A stretch of 64,000 bases of DNA, from assembly GCA_030686995.1 (NCBI GenBank), contig CM060680.1, positions 198,263,322-198,327,321 on the forward strand, read 5' to 3'. The stretch's first letter is position 1. The number at the start of each line of letters is the position of its first letter. Source of the stretch: Artemisia argyi. Its lineage: Eukaryota; Streptophyta; Magnoliopsida; Asterales; Asteraceae. A program made the position numbers and the translations under genes. This document shows positions 1 to 12,579 of the stretch, piece by piece. Under the pieces are notes generated by a model. The model saw only the letters and a program-made list of their open reading frames with translations, was not told the origin of the DNA and ran no database searches.

Positions 1-2030
1 GTTGGAAACACTATTGATGTATTCATCGTACGAACGAATTTACAGCTACTATTAACACAAAACTGACCCTGATTATGACATTGGTATTGTTCACTTATGA
101 AGTTTAAGCATTAACTGTCAAAATAATTGGAAACACAGGGCATTTGTTTACTATTTGACACAAAAGTAAAACATTTCAACTCTTTTGGACCAAAATGTAG
201 CCGGCTACATTTACCATTTTAATCAGTAGTATTCAAAAAACACTCTCATTCGTAAATTTCATGGAAGATACAACATGTGTATATTACAGAGTGTGAGTGT
301 AACTTGTGGAATCAAAATAGTTAACGATATAAATCTTATCAGCGCAAAAGCTTTGATGGTAAACACCACAACAATGCAAATGTCATGGCCGGCTCCAAAT
401 GGCCTCCTGGTAAGCATCAAATATCCAATACGGATTTTGAACCATGCTCAATACTTATGTTAACCAAGCTAAACAACCCCTAATTCCAAATACTCAATAC
501 TTATGTGCACACGAACTATCTATAGCTTTGAAAAAATAAATCATACAGTGTTCTATACTAATATAGTTAAATAGTTAATAGTATACCTCCAAAATCGACT
601 TCACCATCAGCTTAAACCCTTTCTAATCCTTGTCGTTTGGATCATCCCCATCCTAAACCTCCTCTTTATCATCATCTTCACCAACCTCCAACTCGACCAG
701 ACTATTCCTCCTGTCATCCGACGCAATCAACTGATTCAAATAAACAGTTACAGTCAGTGAAGGATTACGAAATACCATGAACATTGCTAGTAAGAACTGT
801 GTAGCTGATTATTTATGTCAACAATCTGTATTCAGTAAGCTACTTGAAACAACTTATTACTTGAACCCATTTCATTAATAACTTATGCTATTAATTTGAT
901 ATCTTTACATTTCACTATCCCATTTCATCATTTTAACGCAGTAAGCACCTTCCGTTGGCAACATAAATTCATCTAATTACTTGAACCCATTTCATATAAC
1001 TACCAAATAAGCATATCTTGCTTATTTGGTATTGCATCCACACCACACACATCCACACAAAAACCCATAAATTAAAAAAAGTAAATAAATAAACAAAATT
1101 TTATTTTCTCAAACCTGGTTCACGAATCAGTGCATCGAAATCCAATCTGCAAATCAAAAATGAATTAATTATTAGCAGGTTAAAAAAAGATGACATAATA
1201 AAGAGGATGAAAACCATCAAATTCAACAATAAACTGAAATAATCATAACCCAATTTAACTAACCCTAAAAATCAGCTACTATCAAGTTTAAAAAATTAAA
1301 ATTTAATAAGCAAAGGCCTAATTTAAGACAAAGCCCTAATTTAAGACAAAGCCCTAATTTGTAAATCAAAAAATGAAAAGCAAAAAAAAAAAAATTACTC
1401 GTATTCTTCCTCCTCATCTTCATGATCCGATCATTTGTGTGTGTGTGTTTGTGTGTGTGTTATATGATGAGTAGAGTTGTGTAGAATTAGTACAAACAGG
1501 TAGGTTAGGTTGCTGTGTGGTTTACTGTGTGTTGAAAAATGTTTGAAAATGTTGGCACGTTTGGTACATTAGTAAAGTGATTAGGAGCAATAACTAATGA
1601 ACAGTGTAGGTGCCAATGTTTCCCAGCCAATGGGCTGTTGCCAACCCCAACTATCATCACTGTGGACTCAATCAACTTGCTTAATGGCCCTTATTTACCC
1701 ATCTAATGACCCAATACACCCAATAGCAACCAAGATTAAAGGATAACAAAGAATTTTTGAAAAATCATTAGTGTCACATCATGTTTCCCTTTTAGAATAT
1801 AGGATAATTCAAACGAAATTGGCCCTAATTTTGGACCAAACAAGAATCTATGGTTAACCAATGTCGACCAAAAAAAAAAGTGTAATAAGAAAAGAAAAGA
1901 AAAATACCAACCCCCCTCCTCACTCTCTCTCTCACTCAGACACACACAAATCAACACCACCTGAATCACCATCGGTTTCCCCTAATCGGAGATCGAGAGA
2001 GACTCACACAATCCCTCTCTCATCTCCACA
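1..2030. other. Upstream intergenic DNA, no convincing gene
   Basis: AT-rich sequence. Two short minus-strand stretches look coding-like: one near 600-770 reads as an acidic tail containing LVELEVGEDDDKEEV, and one near 1107-1150 reads LDFDALIREPGL. They have no start, no clean splice sites and do not join into a gene. They may be the eroded end of a neighbouring minus-strand gene. A GT microsatellite lies near 1434-1460 and a poly-A run near 1382-1394. Nothing else is supported. Confidence 0.4.
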
Positions 2031-2036
2031 CAATCT

Positions 2037-2168
2037 CTTATATAATTCCGTCAGAAAACGATCAATCCCTGGTCTTACCTACACATATTTCATTCATTTA
2101 TTTATTTATTTTTATAAACAAAACTTTTTATATATAAAAAACACATGATCCCCAATTCACCCAATTGA
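2037..2168 (+). promoter_or_regulatory. Apyrase core promoter and 5' leader
   Basis: A TATA-like motif CTTATATAAT lies at 2037-2046, about 120 bases before the apyrase ATG. It follows a CT-rich stretch of the kind often found in plant core promoters and leaders. The transcription start would be near 2070-2080. This is inferred from motif and spacing only. Confidence 0.4.
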
Positions 2169-4863
2169 ATGCGTAGACCTAATGCTCGTGTTCGAGAACC
2201 TTCATCTTCAGATTTAGCAACCCATCATAATTCTGATATGAAGAATACCCTCAAATTCAAACCTAGATCCAAAAAACCAAACCCTAATTATAATAAGCCA
2301 AACACTTTTTTAATATCCACTTTCATTACTTTATTTTTTATTATAATTATTACATCATTTTATTACATTTACACACATTCGTCCAATTCGCGCGAAAAGC
2401 GTTACAGAATTATAATAGACGGGGGCAGCACGGGGAGTCGAATACACGTTTTCGAATACGAAACCAACGAAAATGGTGAAACGCCTCTGTTGGAGTTTAG
2501 TGGGAGTAAATTAGGGTCGATGAGAGTGAGTCCGGGGTTGTCGGCTTTCGTTGAGGATGTGGATGGGGCGGGGGAGTCAGTTAATGAGATGATGGAGTTT
2601 GCGAAAGGGAGGGTTCCGGAGGGGAAGTGGGGGGAGAGTGAGGTGAGGTTGATGGCGACTGGCGGGTTGAGGATGGTGGGGGTGGGTGGACGGGAGAGGG
2701 TTTTGGAGGCGTGTAGGAAGGTTTTGAGGAAGTCGGGGTTTGTGTTTAGGGATGATTGGGCTGAAGTTATTTCGGGTATGGATTTTGTATGTGTTTGACT
2801 TTTAGCTTTTTGTTTTGTAAAAGCGCTTGGTAATGTAGCTGTAAATGTAATTATAAAGTGTAAAATGAAGTCGGGGTTTGTGTTTAGGGATGACGAATGT
2901 GTGGTTGCGGTTTTAAGTTCGGAATTTTGTTTGTCTTTAATTTATAAAAGCGTTTGGTAACATAGCTCTAGCGGTAATTATAAAAGTCGGAGTTTGTGTT
3001 TAGGGATGATCGGGCTTCGGTTATTTCAGGTTTGATGGATATGTGGTTGTTGTTTAAAGTTCGGAATTTTGTTATTAGTACCAGCTGTTTGTTTTATAAA
3101 AGCGTTTGGTATCATAGCTGTGGTTGTAATTATAAAGTGTAAAATGATGCAAAGCTCTGCCCTTATTTTATTAGCGTATTGAACATGAGCGCTTTATTAG
3201 CTGTTATTTAATTAGCGTTTTGAATATGAGTGCTTAAGCAAAATCAAAAAGCTAAATGCTCGTTGCCAAACAAATATTATATTCTCAACGCTGCAAAAAG
3301 CTCGTTGCCAAACACAGCCCAGTTATTGATTTATGGAGTTGATGTGATAATGGTGTGAACTTTAATGGTCTTTTTAGTTATTGAAGGTGATATGTGATAT
3401 GTGATTTTAGGACTAACAAGTGATTATAGGTTACTTAGTTTAAGATACATTAGATACGGTTTGAATTGACTTTATCAGGTAGGGACATACATGTTTTGAA
3501 AAGTGAACCGATATGTCACATACACGCGGATGTTAATGTTATTCAACTAAACTATAATCTGTTCCCCTTAAGCAAATCAGTCCTTATCATTAGACTTACC
3601 TAGTTCTGGAAGCCAACTAAAGAGGATGGTTATCAGGTTATGATAGGGTTTTGCATGTTTGGGTTAAAGCTAGCTATCATTTAGAAAATGGACCTAGAAA
3701 TTTTTGTTTAGGGTGTAATGTTGTTAATTTTGTGCCTTATTGAAAACTTGTTTTGGATCTCACTTCATTAGTGCTGCTTTAGTTTGGTAACCGGGTCATG
3801 AGAAATGATGGTAACCATGGCTGGACCAGAGATGCCTAGAAAGATAATCTTTCTACATTAAGTATCACTGTTACAAAAGAATAGGAAGTGGTTGTAATTG
3901 CTGGTACAACAACAACAACAACAACAATACCCAATCCCGCCGAAGCAGGGTATGGGGGAGGTAGAGTGTAGACAGATCCTACCCCTACCCCAGGATAAAC
4001 CCAGGAATAGAGAGACTGCTTTCAATGAGACCTCCGGCAAGTGCAGGTGTGCGGGTGATAGTGAAAAGCAAAAAGAGCAAAAGGCAACAAACAACAAGCA
4101 AAGCAGGCAAACAAAACAAGAAACAGAAGCTAAAACGCACGAGGCCCACAGTAAAGCAAAAGCGAAAGCAAGAAAAAGCAGGCAAAACAAGGGGCAACAA
4201 AGGGCAAGGCAAAGCAACGCAAGGCAGACAAAAGCACAAACAGAAGCAAAAACGCACGGGGCCTAAGGCTAAGGCTAAGGCAAAAGCAAGAAAAAAGCAG
4301 GCAAACCAAGGGCAAGGGTCAAAGGGCAAGGCAAGCAACGCATGGGGCCTACAACAAAGGCAAGGGTCAAAACTAACGCAAGGGGCAAGGCAAAAAAGGG
4401 GCGCCTAAACTAACGCAAGGGGCAAGGCAACAAAGGAACGCCTAAAAGCCTAACGCCCTACACACCTAAACCTACTAAACCTGGTAGTTTAATGTAATTG
4501 AAAGCAATCTAATAAATGTTAGGTGTTTTGCTTTTTAAGATAACAATGGGTTATTGTTCATGGTTTAAACGAGTAATTGCAGGTCTATAAAGGGTTTCCT
4601 TTTACAGATCTAGATACATGATTAAAGTTTGTGTATGTTCAACTGTATGATCAAAGTTCAGAAAATCAATCTTATGAAAGTTTGGTGTTTTAGGGTCTGA
4701 CGAGGGAGTATATGCTTGGGTTGTGGCTAATTATGCTCTTGGAACTCTTGGAGGTGATCCAAAGGACACAACGGGCATTATTGAACTTGGAGGTGCTTCT
4801 GCTCAGGTCTCGATTCTTCTTTTGGTCCAGATATTTAGTTATTGTGGCGATTGTTTCTGAAAG

Positions 4864-4895
<32 letters not shown>

Positions 4896-7800
4896 ACTTC
4901 TAGATTCTATCACCCTAGTATATCGTTTGAAAGAACACACTGTTCAGTCAATAGGAATTTTTTAAATGCTAATTGGCTCAGATATGCGCAAATGTGTGGT
5001 TATCTTGTGTTAATGCTGGATAATATTTGTAAAGTTGGCACTATAATTGACTTTGCATGGTAGTATAAATGTGCCATGTTGTGAATGTTGCCAGTTGCCA
5101 CTATCAGAATTCAAAGTATTACCTATGTTATTATTATCACGGAAAAAATCATGACACCTGAATTTTCTACATGTCTTTGTTTTTTGAGCCATTGGTGCTA
5201 AATGATGGAGGTTCCCTCCTAAATTCCGGTGCATTTAGCTCTCAAGTTTGTCAATATACTATATGCAAATGCCCCTTATGTTACAAACGAGCTAGTCACT
5301 TAGGGGGTCGTTGTATGTAATGTATACAACAGTTGGTCCAAAGTGTGATTTTGGACCAAATATTTAGTTATTGGTGTTATCTTAATGTAATACCATGAGA
5401 GTTTTTATTATGTTAAGTGATTTTTGCTGGCATCTTAATTGACAACATGGAAGTATATGTGAGACAGAGCCGCATTGTCACTTTCTAACAAATTCGATTG
5501 ATTTGTTGTATTGCTACTAATATTGATTTCGATGTGTTATGCCTCTTGTCCAATTACTAGGGAATGACTTGTTTTAACCTGTCACCCAAAAAAGCCCCTC
5601 TTGTTTAGAGGCGAGGTCGAATTTTTCCCTATGAAACACATAGTGTGGGAGCGAGTCGTCTGAACAACGGGCGTGCTATAAGAAAATTTTTATATTTCAA
5701 TTTTGAAGAGTATGTGCATGTAGTGATATAGTTTAGTGGAAAGAAGTGGGCAGTGGTTTGGATGAGAACATAATAGCTGAAAAGTCGGTGGATAGTGATT
5801 AAGAAGAAAAAGTTGTATGCGATGGCAGAAAATGAAAAGTAATGTGATCTTGATTGGACAACAATGATGAACAGTTGAGTGGTGGGCAACTATAGATTTA
5901 CATATCCGAAAAGTTGTAAATAGAAGAGGAACTTACATTTTGCATGAACTTACTATAAAAGGAAAACTTAGAAACTTGAAATCTACCTAAATACTGTTAG
6001 GCCGGATGAAATTGGGGTCCATCCTCACGCTTGAGGTGCCTCATCACACGTCACCACCAGTAAAATCTCTTTCTCACGTGCGAAGGGGAGTATATGCTTG
6101 GATTGTGGCTAATTATGTTGTTGTTGTGAATTGATAACACTTGGTTATTGTTGTGAATTCATGTTCTGCACTGAATGTTGCGACTATTAGAATTAAAAGT
6201 ATTACCTATGTTATTGTCATTTGTCACTAGTAATTTTGACACCTAAATTTTTTTCAGGTCACCTTTTTCTCGAGTGAGCCGTTACCCCCTGAATTTTCAC
6301 AGACGGTTAAGTTTGGAAATGTCAGTTATAGTCTTTACAGCCACAGCTTGCTCGAATTTGGTCAGGTATACATTTATTTTAATCTTTCATCATCCATTAT
6401 CATGCTTTTAATATGCTGTTACTTTTTATTACAATCCGTTATCTTACATAAGATGTAAACCTGTTTTATAACTTACCCGATACAATGTGTCTTTTATTGT
6501 TATTTTACATGACTAGTGTTAGTCCTACAAATATTATGGAACAACTTTATTTTGATGTGAAAATTCTTGGCCTTTTACTTGGTTTTATTTGCTTTTCCTA
6601 ATTCAGAAAAGAAAATCAGCTGGCCTTTAATCTTGCTAAGCATTGTTGTTGCTACTGATTTTCTCACACACGCGCACGCACACACACACATTTATCAAAA
6701 ACTATATCGTTGATATAGTTTTTATCAAGTATTATATAATACAAACAAAAATATTTAAGGTCAAAGTTAAAGAAAGAAAGACTCAAAAAGTCAAAAGTGG
6801 ACATTTAATATGGGACGGAGGGAGTAATTTTTTTTCTCTATGGTATGCTATATTCTCAGCTAAAACAGTTTCAAAACAAAATATTGCACTCTGCATATAC
6901 CATGAACATATATTAACACCTATTTGCCTTCGTGCAGAATGTGGCATATGACTTGGTTCGTGGGTCACGAATCGCAGAAGCTCCTAACCTGGGTAGGTAG
7001 ATATGCTAATTGTCTCCTAGTTAGTCTACATACATCAAGAACACATAAGATGGATACAAAATATTTTATGCTCATTTGATCTGTTCTTTGGACCCAACAT
7101 ATTTCAAAAGTTGGATGTTTGATTCTACATGTTGTTGGTCATTCCTTTCATTTCATTTTGGTGTATCAGTTCAACGCTGAAAGTTCTTATCACGTATTTT
7201 ATGGGCTTGATCTCTGTACATTTCGTGGCAAGATAGTTGGCTTGGGTAACAGGTCAAAGCGGGGTTGGTTTGGTAAATGGCCATTCTTTTGTAGGGGGCA
7301 AATGGTTCGGGTCTAGTTGTATTTTTAGTGCTTACACTTTCTTGTTTATCTGTAAAAAAACAGTTATAATTAACGCATTAGTTATGATTACATAAACAAT
7401 ATGATTTTAATTGTAATTTTGTCTCTTACATTAATGATTTAGGATGTTGCATGCACGAAAATAGACTTGGATTAGTGTTTTTTATTTTTTCTATTTTTTA
7501 TTTTTTTATTTTTTAAAATATTTTAGAAGTAAATGGTTTGATATTGGCAACTCTAGATTTAACTGATCTCAGGTTCTGTTGGTACAGAATCTTTTGGTAG
7601 CAAGGGACCAGTTGATCCATGCTCCCCAAAAGGATACAAACACAGTCTGATGATAGGGAATATCACTCCTATTTCTTTTGTCAAAACAAACGAACAACTA
7701 TCTATTCCACAAGCAAGTGGCAACTTCTCCGAATGCAGATCTGCTTCCTTAACATTATTGCAGAAAGGCAAAGGTACAATTTTTATACTAATAATTTTTG

Positions 7801-9348
7801 GAATTTAGTAACACTTTCCTAATTGCTGTTTGTTCTTGTTTTAACAGATGAGTGTGCCTATGACCAATGCTATATTGGCTCGACCTTTATACCAAAGCTT
7901 CAAGGAAATTTTTTGGCTACTGAAAATTTCTTCCATACGTCTAAGGTTACTCCACTTTCCTCTATGTTATCTTATTGCCTCTTAATCTACACCATAAACT
8001 TGAGGCAGGCAGGCAGGCAGCTGGAGCCTAGATCATGTCATTTTTCGTAAGGGGCGGGTTGGGTTGACCTGAAAACAGTCATTTCTCTGCCCTTCAAATA
8101 TTTTTATACTACGTATATGATTGATGTGAGGAACTGTTGAAGTGTTGATTATGATGACAGTATTAATCTATGCGCTTCACACAAAAGAATTAGGATTTTA
8201 TGCATTAGAAATAGGCTTTTTGCGACTTTCAACCCGGTTGACTTACTAATTCAAGATAAACCACAACCCAAATCGATTTATGCATAAGTAAATGGTTCAA
8301 CATTCACACCTCTACTATATACGTCATTCTCCATTTTGTGGACCAATGGAACCATTGATCCCATCTGCAATGTTGAATGGCAAAAGTGAACAGACCCCGA
8401 ATCTTACGGAAAATGGTGCTTTCAAAATTCTTAATCTTTTTGCTTTCTTTTACTTATTGTAGTTCTTTGGGTTGTCACCAAAAACATTTCTTTCCGAGCT
8501 CATGGTGGCTGGAAAACAGTTCTGTGAAGAGGATTGGTCAAAGTTAAAGACGAAATACCCAACATTTAATGATGAAGACTTGCACCGTTACTGCTTTTCT
8601 TCAGCATATATAGTCGCTTTACTTCATGACAGCCTCGGAATTGCTTTGGATGATAAAAGGTAATTTCCTGCCGATCTTTACAAACATTTGGGTCATAGGT
8701 GACAATTCAGACCCTTTACTTATAAATTGCTCATTTCGGTTTATGTTTCATGTCTAACGTGTAAACAAGGAAATGGCTCAACAAAATGTATCTAAAATCT
8801 AAAATATATTTAACTTTTCAAATAGTTCTATTAAAAAAGATTTATAATATCTTGATTCTTGACTGACTAAATAGATTATAAAAGACTTGGTGAACAACTA
8901 TAGAGGGTCAGTCCAATACGCCCATTGTCATAAAATATTTTATTTTGACCACACCTGCTTCTACTTGTTACCTAACCCACCCGCTTTTCATCCGCTAAGT
9001 AAATTAAATTCTTGTGTTTAAGCATCTTAGAAAAACTCGGCTAAACAACTATGATTGGATGCTGCCTTGAACAGGATCGGATACGCTAATCAGGTGAATG
9101 ATATTCCACTTGATTGGGCATTGGGAGCCTTCATCTCTCAGATCATGAGTGACCAAGATGTTGGACAATTATACCCAACAAAATCTTTACTCAATTTCGA
9201 CTTTTCAATAATAGGCGGGTTAGTCTTGGTCATCTTTTTTTTATTTGCTGCATATTATGTATCAAAATGGAGGAATCCCAATGTAAAGACGATATATGAT
9301 CTAGAAAAAGGGAAATATATAGTTACACGAATAGGTAGACACTCATAG
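2169..9348 (+). CDS. APY6: Apyrase (GDA1/CD39 nucleoside phosphatase), APY6-like
   Basis: Hydrolyses nucleoside tri- and diphosphates as a membrane-anchored enzyme of the GDA1/CD39 family. Eight exons join in frame: 2169-2775, 4694-4806, 6258-6365, 6938-6992, 7573-7773, 7848-7945, 8463-8659 and 9075-9348, giving 550 residues, close to Arabidopsis APY6. All junctions are GT-AG. An N-terminal membrane anchor spans about residues 46-68. Apyrase conserved regions follow: ACR1 DGGSTGSRIHVF near 84-95, ACR2 LMATGGLR near 161, ACR3 GVYAWVVANYALGTLGG near 207, ACR4 GIIELGGASAQV near 229-241 and ACR5 around DIPLDWALGAF near 469-479. A second hydrophobic segment lies at about 501-522, followed by a short basic tail with the APY6-like motif TIYDLEKGKYIVTRI. 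This two-anchor form matches the APY5/6 branch better than the APY1/2 branch. The gene looks intact. The first intron carries repeats described separately. Confidence 0.95.
2730..3031 (+). repeat. Tandem copies of the apyrase exon 1 end within intron 1
   Basis: The end of exon 1, starting AAGTCGGGGTTTGTGTTTAG at 2730, recurs in the intron at 2868 and again at 2994. The third copy keeps the reading frame (KSEFVFRDDRASVIS) and ends in a GT donor-like site at 3030-3031. Intervening units share AAAAGCGNTTGGTA and AATTATAAA. Spacing is about 141 and 126 bases. A further partial unit lies at 3093-3155. This looks like local tandem duplication of the exon-intron junction. Confidence 0.75.
3900..4062 (-). 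mobile_element. Likely SINE fragment (plant Au/AngioSINE-like 3' end)
   Basis: A (CAA)n run at 3907-3926 leads into ACCCAATCCCGCCGAAGCAG, then GGTATGGGGGAGGTAG and ACAGATCCTACCCCTACC. Read on the minus strand this resembles the conserved 3' domain of Au-type plant SINEs, which ends in (TTG)n. The assignment rests on memory of that consensus and was not aligned. It sits in apyrase intron 1. Confidence 0.45.
4062..4450. repeat. Nearly T-free degenerate tandem repeat in apyrase intron 1
   Basis: About 390 bases built from GGCAAGGCAA, AAAGCAGGCAAA and AGCAAAAACGCACGGGGCC-type units, with only a handful of T on the plus strand. The lack of T removes stop codons, so several frames stay open on both strands. 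None of these has codon or domain content that suggests a gene. Confidence 0.7.
6740..6826. mobile_element. Stowaway-type MITE remnant (right end)
   Basis: The motif TGGGACGGAGGGAGTA at 6811-6826 is the classic Stowaway terminal repeat plus its TA target site. It is preceded by the usual AAAAAGTCAAAAGTGGACAT sub-terminal sequence. No matching left end (CTCCCTCCGTCCC) is visible upstream, so the element is truncated. It lies in apyrase intron 3. Confidence 0.6.
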
Positions 9349-10227
9349 TTCTTTTGCTTTTCTTCTTTGTTTCGGCTCCTTGGGCTTCATCCATGCCCGC
9401 TTGATGACAGATGAATTAGATGCTGCAAAATGATATGAAGGGAACATTTTTTGCAGAATGTGTAGTATGGGCGATTTTGGGAATCATCGTATGTAATGGG
9501 AAACCGATGTAACTCAACATTCGTATTGTCGATTCTTTGCTAGAGTTGTAAAGGGGGTGCTTAATTTTGTGTTATATTGACTTTGGTCGATACCAAATAT
9601 CAATGTTATTGTATATTGCAGAATTTGCATTTGAGTCATGTTCTTGTAAGAGTACGCGGAATGACTAAAAACATTGTGGTTTCACCTACACAGTGCATTG
9701 TTCCTGTAATTAGTATCTCAGTATACAAATGTTGCTTTTTCTCGTATACTTTAATGGACCTGTACTACAGTAGTATTTACGCCAAGATTGTATGGTTCAA
9801 CTCGGCCAATCAAACATGGTCATATACAAGTGTATATCTATGTTTTATGGGAATTGCTACCACCACACACTAAACTCTCACACAAAACCCCCACTCACTG
9901 ACGTGTCAGCGGGTGGTTGATTTAATCAAAGACCCCACACGTCAGCGAGCGGAGGTTTTATGTGGGGATTTTATGTGGATGCAGCATACCCATGTTTTAT
10001 TATCAACTATAGGTAGCTATCATAATAAAATTTGAATAGAAATGAGACGTTTTTATATTTTAGTAGCTAGTGGAAGAAAGTTGTTTCATGTTTAAAGAAC
10101 AAGCAACCAAGTCACTAACTAAAATGAAAGAGACATGTTTGAAGTAGCAACTTGATCATTTCTAGGTTTGACTTTGTATGATCAAGTCGTTGTCAATGGG
10201 TGACCATTTCTATCCTTGGTTTGTATA
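9349..10227. other. Apyrase 3' flank and intergenic DNA
   Basis: Contains the 3' UTR of the apyrase and no further gene. A short imperfect foldback lies at about 9870-9984: the left arm CACAAAACCCCCACTCACTG and the right arm pair around a GTTGATTTAATCAAA centre, with ACGTGTCA-type cores in each arm. It looks like a small MITE, but no target duplication was identified. Confidence 0.4.
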
Positions 10228-10235
10228 CTTTGGAA

Positions 10236-10561
10236 TAGGGATGAGCACGGTACCGGTACCGTACCGATTTCGTACCGAATTAGTGGTACCGATTTTTTCC
10301 CGAGCATAAATAGTGGTACTGGTATCGTACCGAACGAGATTCGGATACTAGTACCGGTACCAGGAAATCGGGTTTTCCCTTTTTTTTTTGAGAATTTCCC
10401 GATTTGGTACCGGTCCCGTACTGAATTAGTGGTCCCGATTTTTTTTCACCTTATTTCGTAGTCCCGGTATCGTACCGTATATCGAGAATGGTACCATTTC
10501 GGTACGGTACCGGTACGGTTCCGGTTCGGTTCCAGGATTCGGGTCGAAATGCTCATCCCTA
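10236..10561. mobile_element. hAT-type MITE with GGTACCG-repeat core
   Basis: Terminal inverted repeats TAGGGATGAGCA (10236) and TGCTCATCCCTA (ending 10561) bracket 326 bases. The 8-base target duplication CTTTGGAA is perfect at 10228-10235 and 10562-10569, which is the hAT signature. The core is an irregular array of GGTACCG and CGGTAC palindromes. The element is non-coding. It shares ends with the element at 48533-48850. Confidence 0.85.
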
Positions 10562-10569
10562 CTTTGGAA

Positions 10570-11884
10570 TTTCTTGTTCATTTATACGAGAGTATTGATT
10601 CACATGATTAACTAGTATAAATTTATGTGTCAACATCGTGTTGATGACAACAGGAAAGATTTACTTTTTCATATACCTATTACTTATTAACACATTTATT
10701 TAGGCACATATAGTTACTTTTTTAAGGTGCGCTAATCATTTTCTATAATAATAAAAATGATAAACATTATATGTTACTATTAAGCTGTTTTGTTATTCTT
10801 TAAGGAAGTTGGAAAGCTATCTGAATGCATGCTAGCTTTTAGAAATCTACAGCAAATTCAATGATGTCTATTTGCTTTCTATATGGCCTATTTAAAGCGT
10901 GTTTTGTCATAAATAGGTTAGAAATCATATAAAGTTATTCACGTTTGCTCTTTTTATGCGGTGACTCAAAAAGACCAGTTTATACTTTTTGACAAAAAAA
11001 AAAAAAAAAAAAAAAAAAACTTTCACTTTTTGTTTGTGCTAACTCACAATGCAGCATGTTTTGAAAATTAATATACCTTTTAATAATTAGCGAGTCATTT
11101 TTATTTGAATCTAGTATGATGATAGATTGATAGTATTGGTTTTTTTATTCACAAGTATCTCTTTATCATGCTTTTTATTTATTTATTTATTTTTTGAAGG
11201 CTCTTTATCATGCTTGTTGAAAAACATTTTCAACCTTGGTTCTAGTTATTCATGCATCCTGATGAATTATATTTTTATCATTTTTTTGTCTTTCTCTCTC
11301 TCTTCTATAAGAGCTGAAAATAACATAGAAAAAACAAAAAAAATTGTTGATTATATAATGATTTATTCGAAAGGTTTAAATCAGTGGAGAAACACAAACT
11401 TTGTACATTCATAAGTGTCGACTAAGCATTCATCAAGGACTAGCCTCAAGCAATGTTCAATTGTATCTTGCTAACCAAAAGAAGTTGGATTAAACTCAGA
11501 ACTTGATTTGATAGTGATTTGACTTGATTAGTGAATAAAATTATAGTAACAAAATAAGAAATTTAAAATAAAAAATGATTTGTCATTATATGAAGTAAAA
11601 TATCCTTGAAGCATATGTATCCCAGGTTCTAAAAGGCTCGCAAAGACTCCACAAAAGCCTCGTAAAGACATGAGGTTTGATCATGCCGCCACACTGCTTT
11701 ATGCTACGCCTTTTTGTAAATTCAATATATATGAAATATGATATAAATAAAAAATAAGAAAAACTTAAACAAATGTAAACTCAAAGTCAGCTACCATAAT
11801 AAACACTCTCAAGTCTCATCTACCAACCGTTGAACACAAATCCCTAAAATCACCAAATCACCAAAATCTCTAACGTCTCAAAAT
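10570..11884. other. Intergenic DNA without recognisable gene
   Basis: AT-rich, with a poly-A run of about 34 bases ending near 11019. The small open frame at 11127-11414 is hydrophobic low-complexity and has no recognisable family. Nothing else is supported. Confidence 0.5.
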
Positions 11885-12309
11885 GGCCCTTGTTGACCAC
11901 ACACTAGTCTATTTTTTAGACAAACCCTCCCCTAGTGGGAGGGTGTACTTGTTTTTGTTTTTTTTTGTTATTTTTTTGTTTTTTTTTTGTACTTTTGTCT
12001 TGTAGTTGTCTTTTTTTTTTTTTTTTTTTTTTTAAGTTTGTAATGTTTTTGTTTTGTTTATTTTTTTGTAATGTTAGTAATGTTGTGTATACTTAATTAA
12101 TAGTTGCCGATATGACGTTATAAAAAAAGATTAATAATTGCCTATATGACGTTATAAAAAAATATGACGTTGACTTATTTGCATTTATAAACTAATGTTT
12201 TTAATGTTTTTGTGTTGTGTATAGTTAATTAATAATTGCCTATATGACGTTATAAAAAAATATGACGTTATAAAAAAAATATGGCGTTATAAAAAAAGAT
12301 GACGTTGAC

Positions 12310-12546
12310 TCATTTGAATGGGCAATCGGTTTTACATGTACTGGTATTCCGTTTTCCAGTACCTTCGGGTGAATAAATCCCACCCTTTGTACACCCATAA
12401 TTGATTTCGTTCATAATACCGTATTCTGATTTACTTCTTCTTTTAACAATCACAAAACCGAGTTCCCGAGCTATGTTTTGCACCCAATCCGTTAATTGCT
12501 CGTGAGATCCGAACCCCTGAAAAAACGTTACGAACGCGTATGGTGA
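12310..12546 (-). pseudogene. FAR1/MULE transposase N-terminal fragment
   Basis: The minus-strand translation contains HEQLTDWVQNIARELGFVIV, then KRRSKSEYG and a GCTKGGIYS...CKTDCPFK segment. This follows the FAR1 DNA-binding domain pattern found at the start of FAR1 proteins and related MULE transposases: helix, GFVIVKRRS, CERGG-like, then a C-x-C-PF end. Upstream of it the frame runs into low-complexity lysine-rich sequence from the T-rich repeat. The catalytic domain is missing. It is a captured or eroded fragment. Confidence 0.55.
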
Positions 12547-12548
12547 CG

Positions 12549-12574
<26 letters not shown>

Positions 12575-12579
<5 letters not shown>

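Noticed and set aside
600..1430. Possible minus-strand gene fragments (acidic tail, LDFDALIREPGL, DHEDEEEYE)
   Set aside because: No start codon or consistent splice pairs join them, and each is too short to assign a family.
3858..4408. Several overlapping open frames of 117-127 residues on both strands
   Set aside because: They come from the nearly T-free repeat in apyrase intron 1, which lacks stop codons by composition. Translations are low-complexity with no family resemblance.
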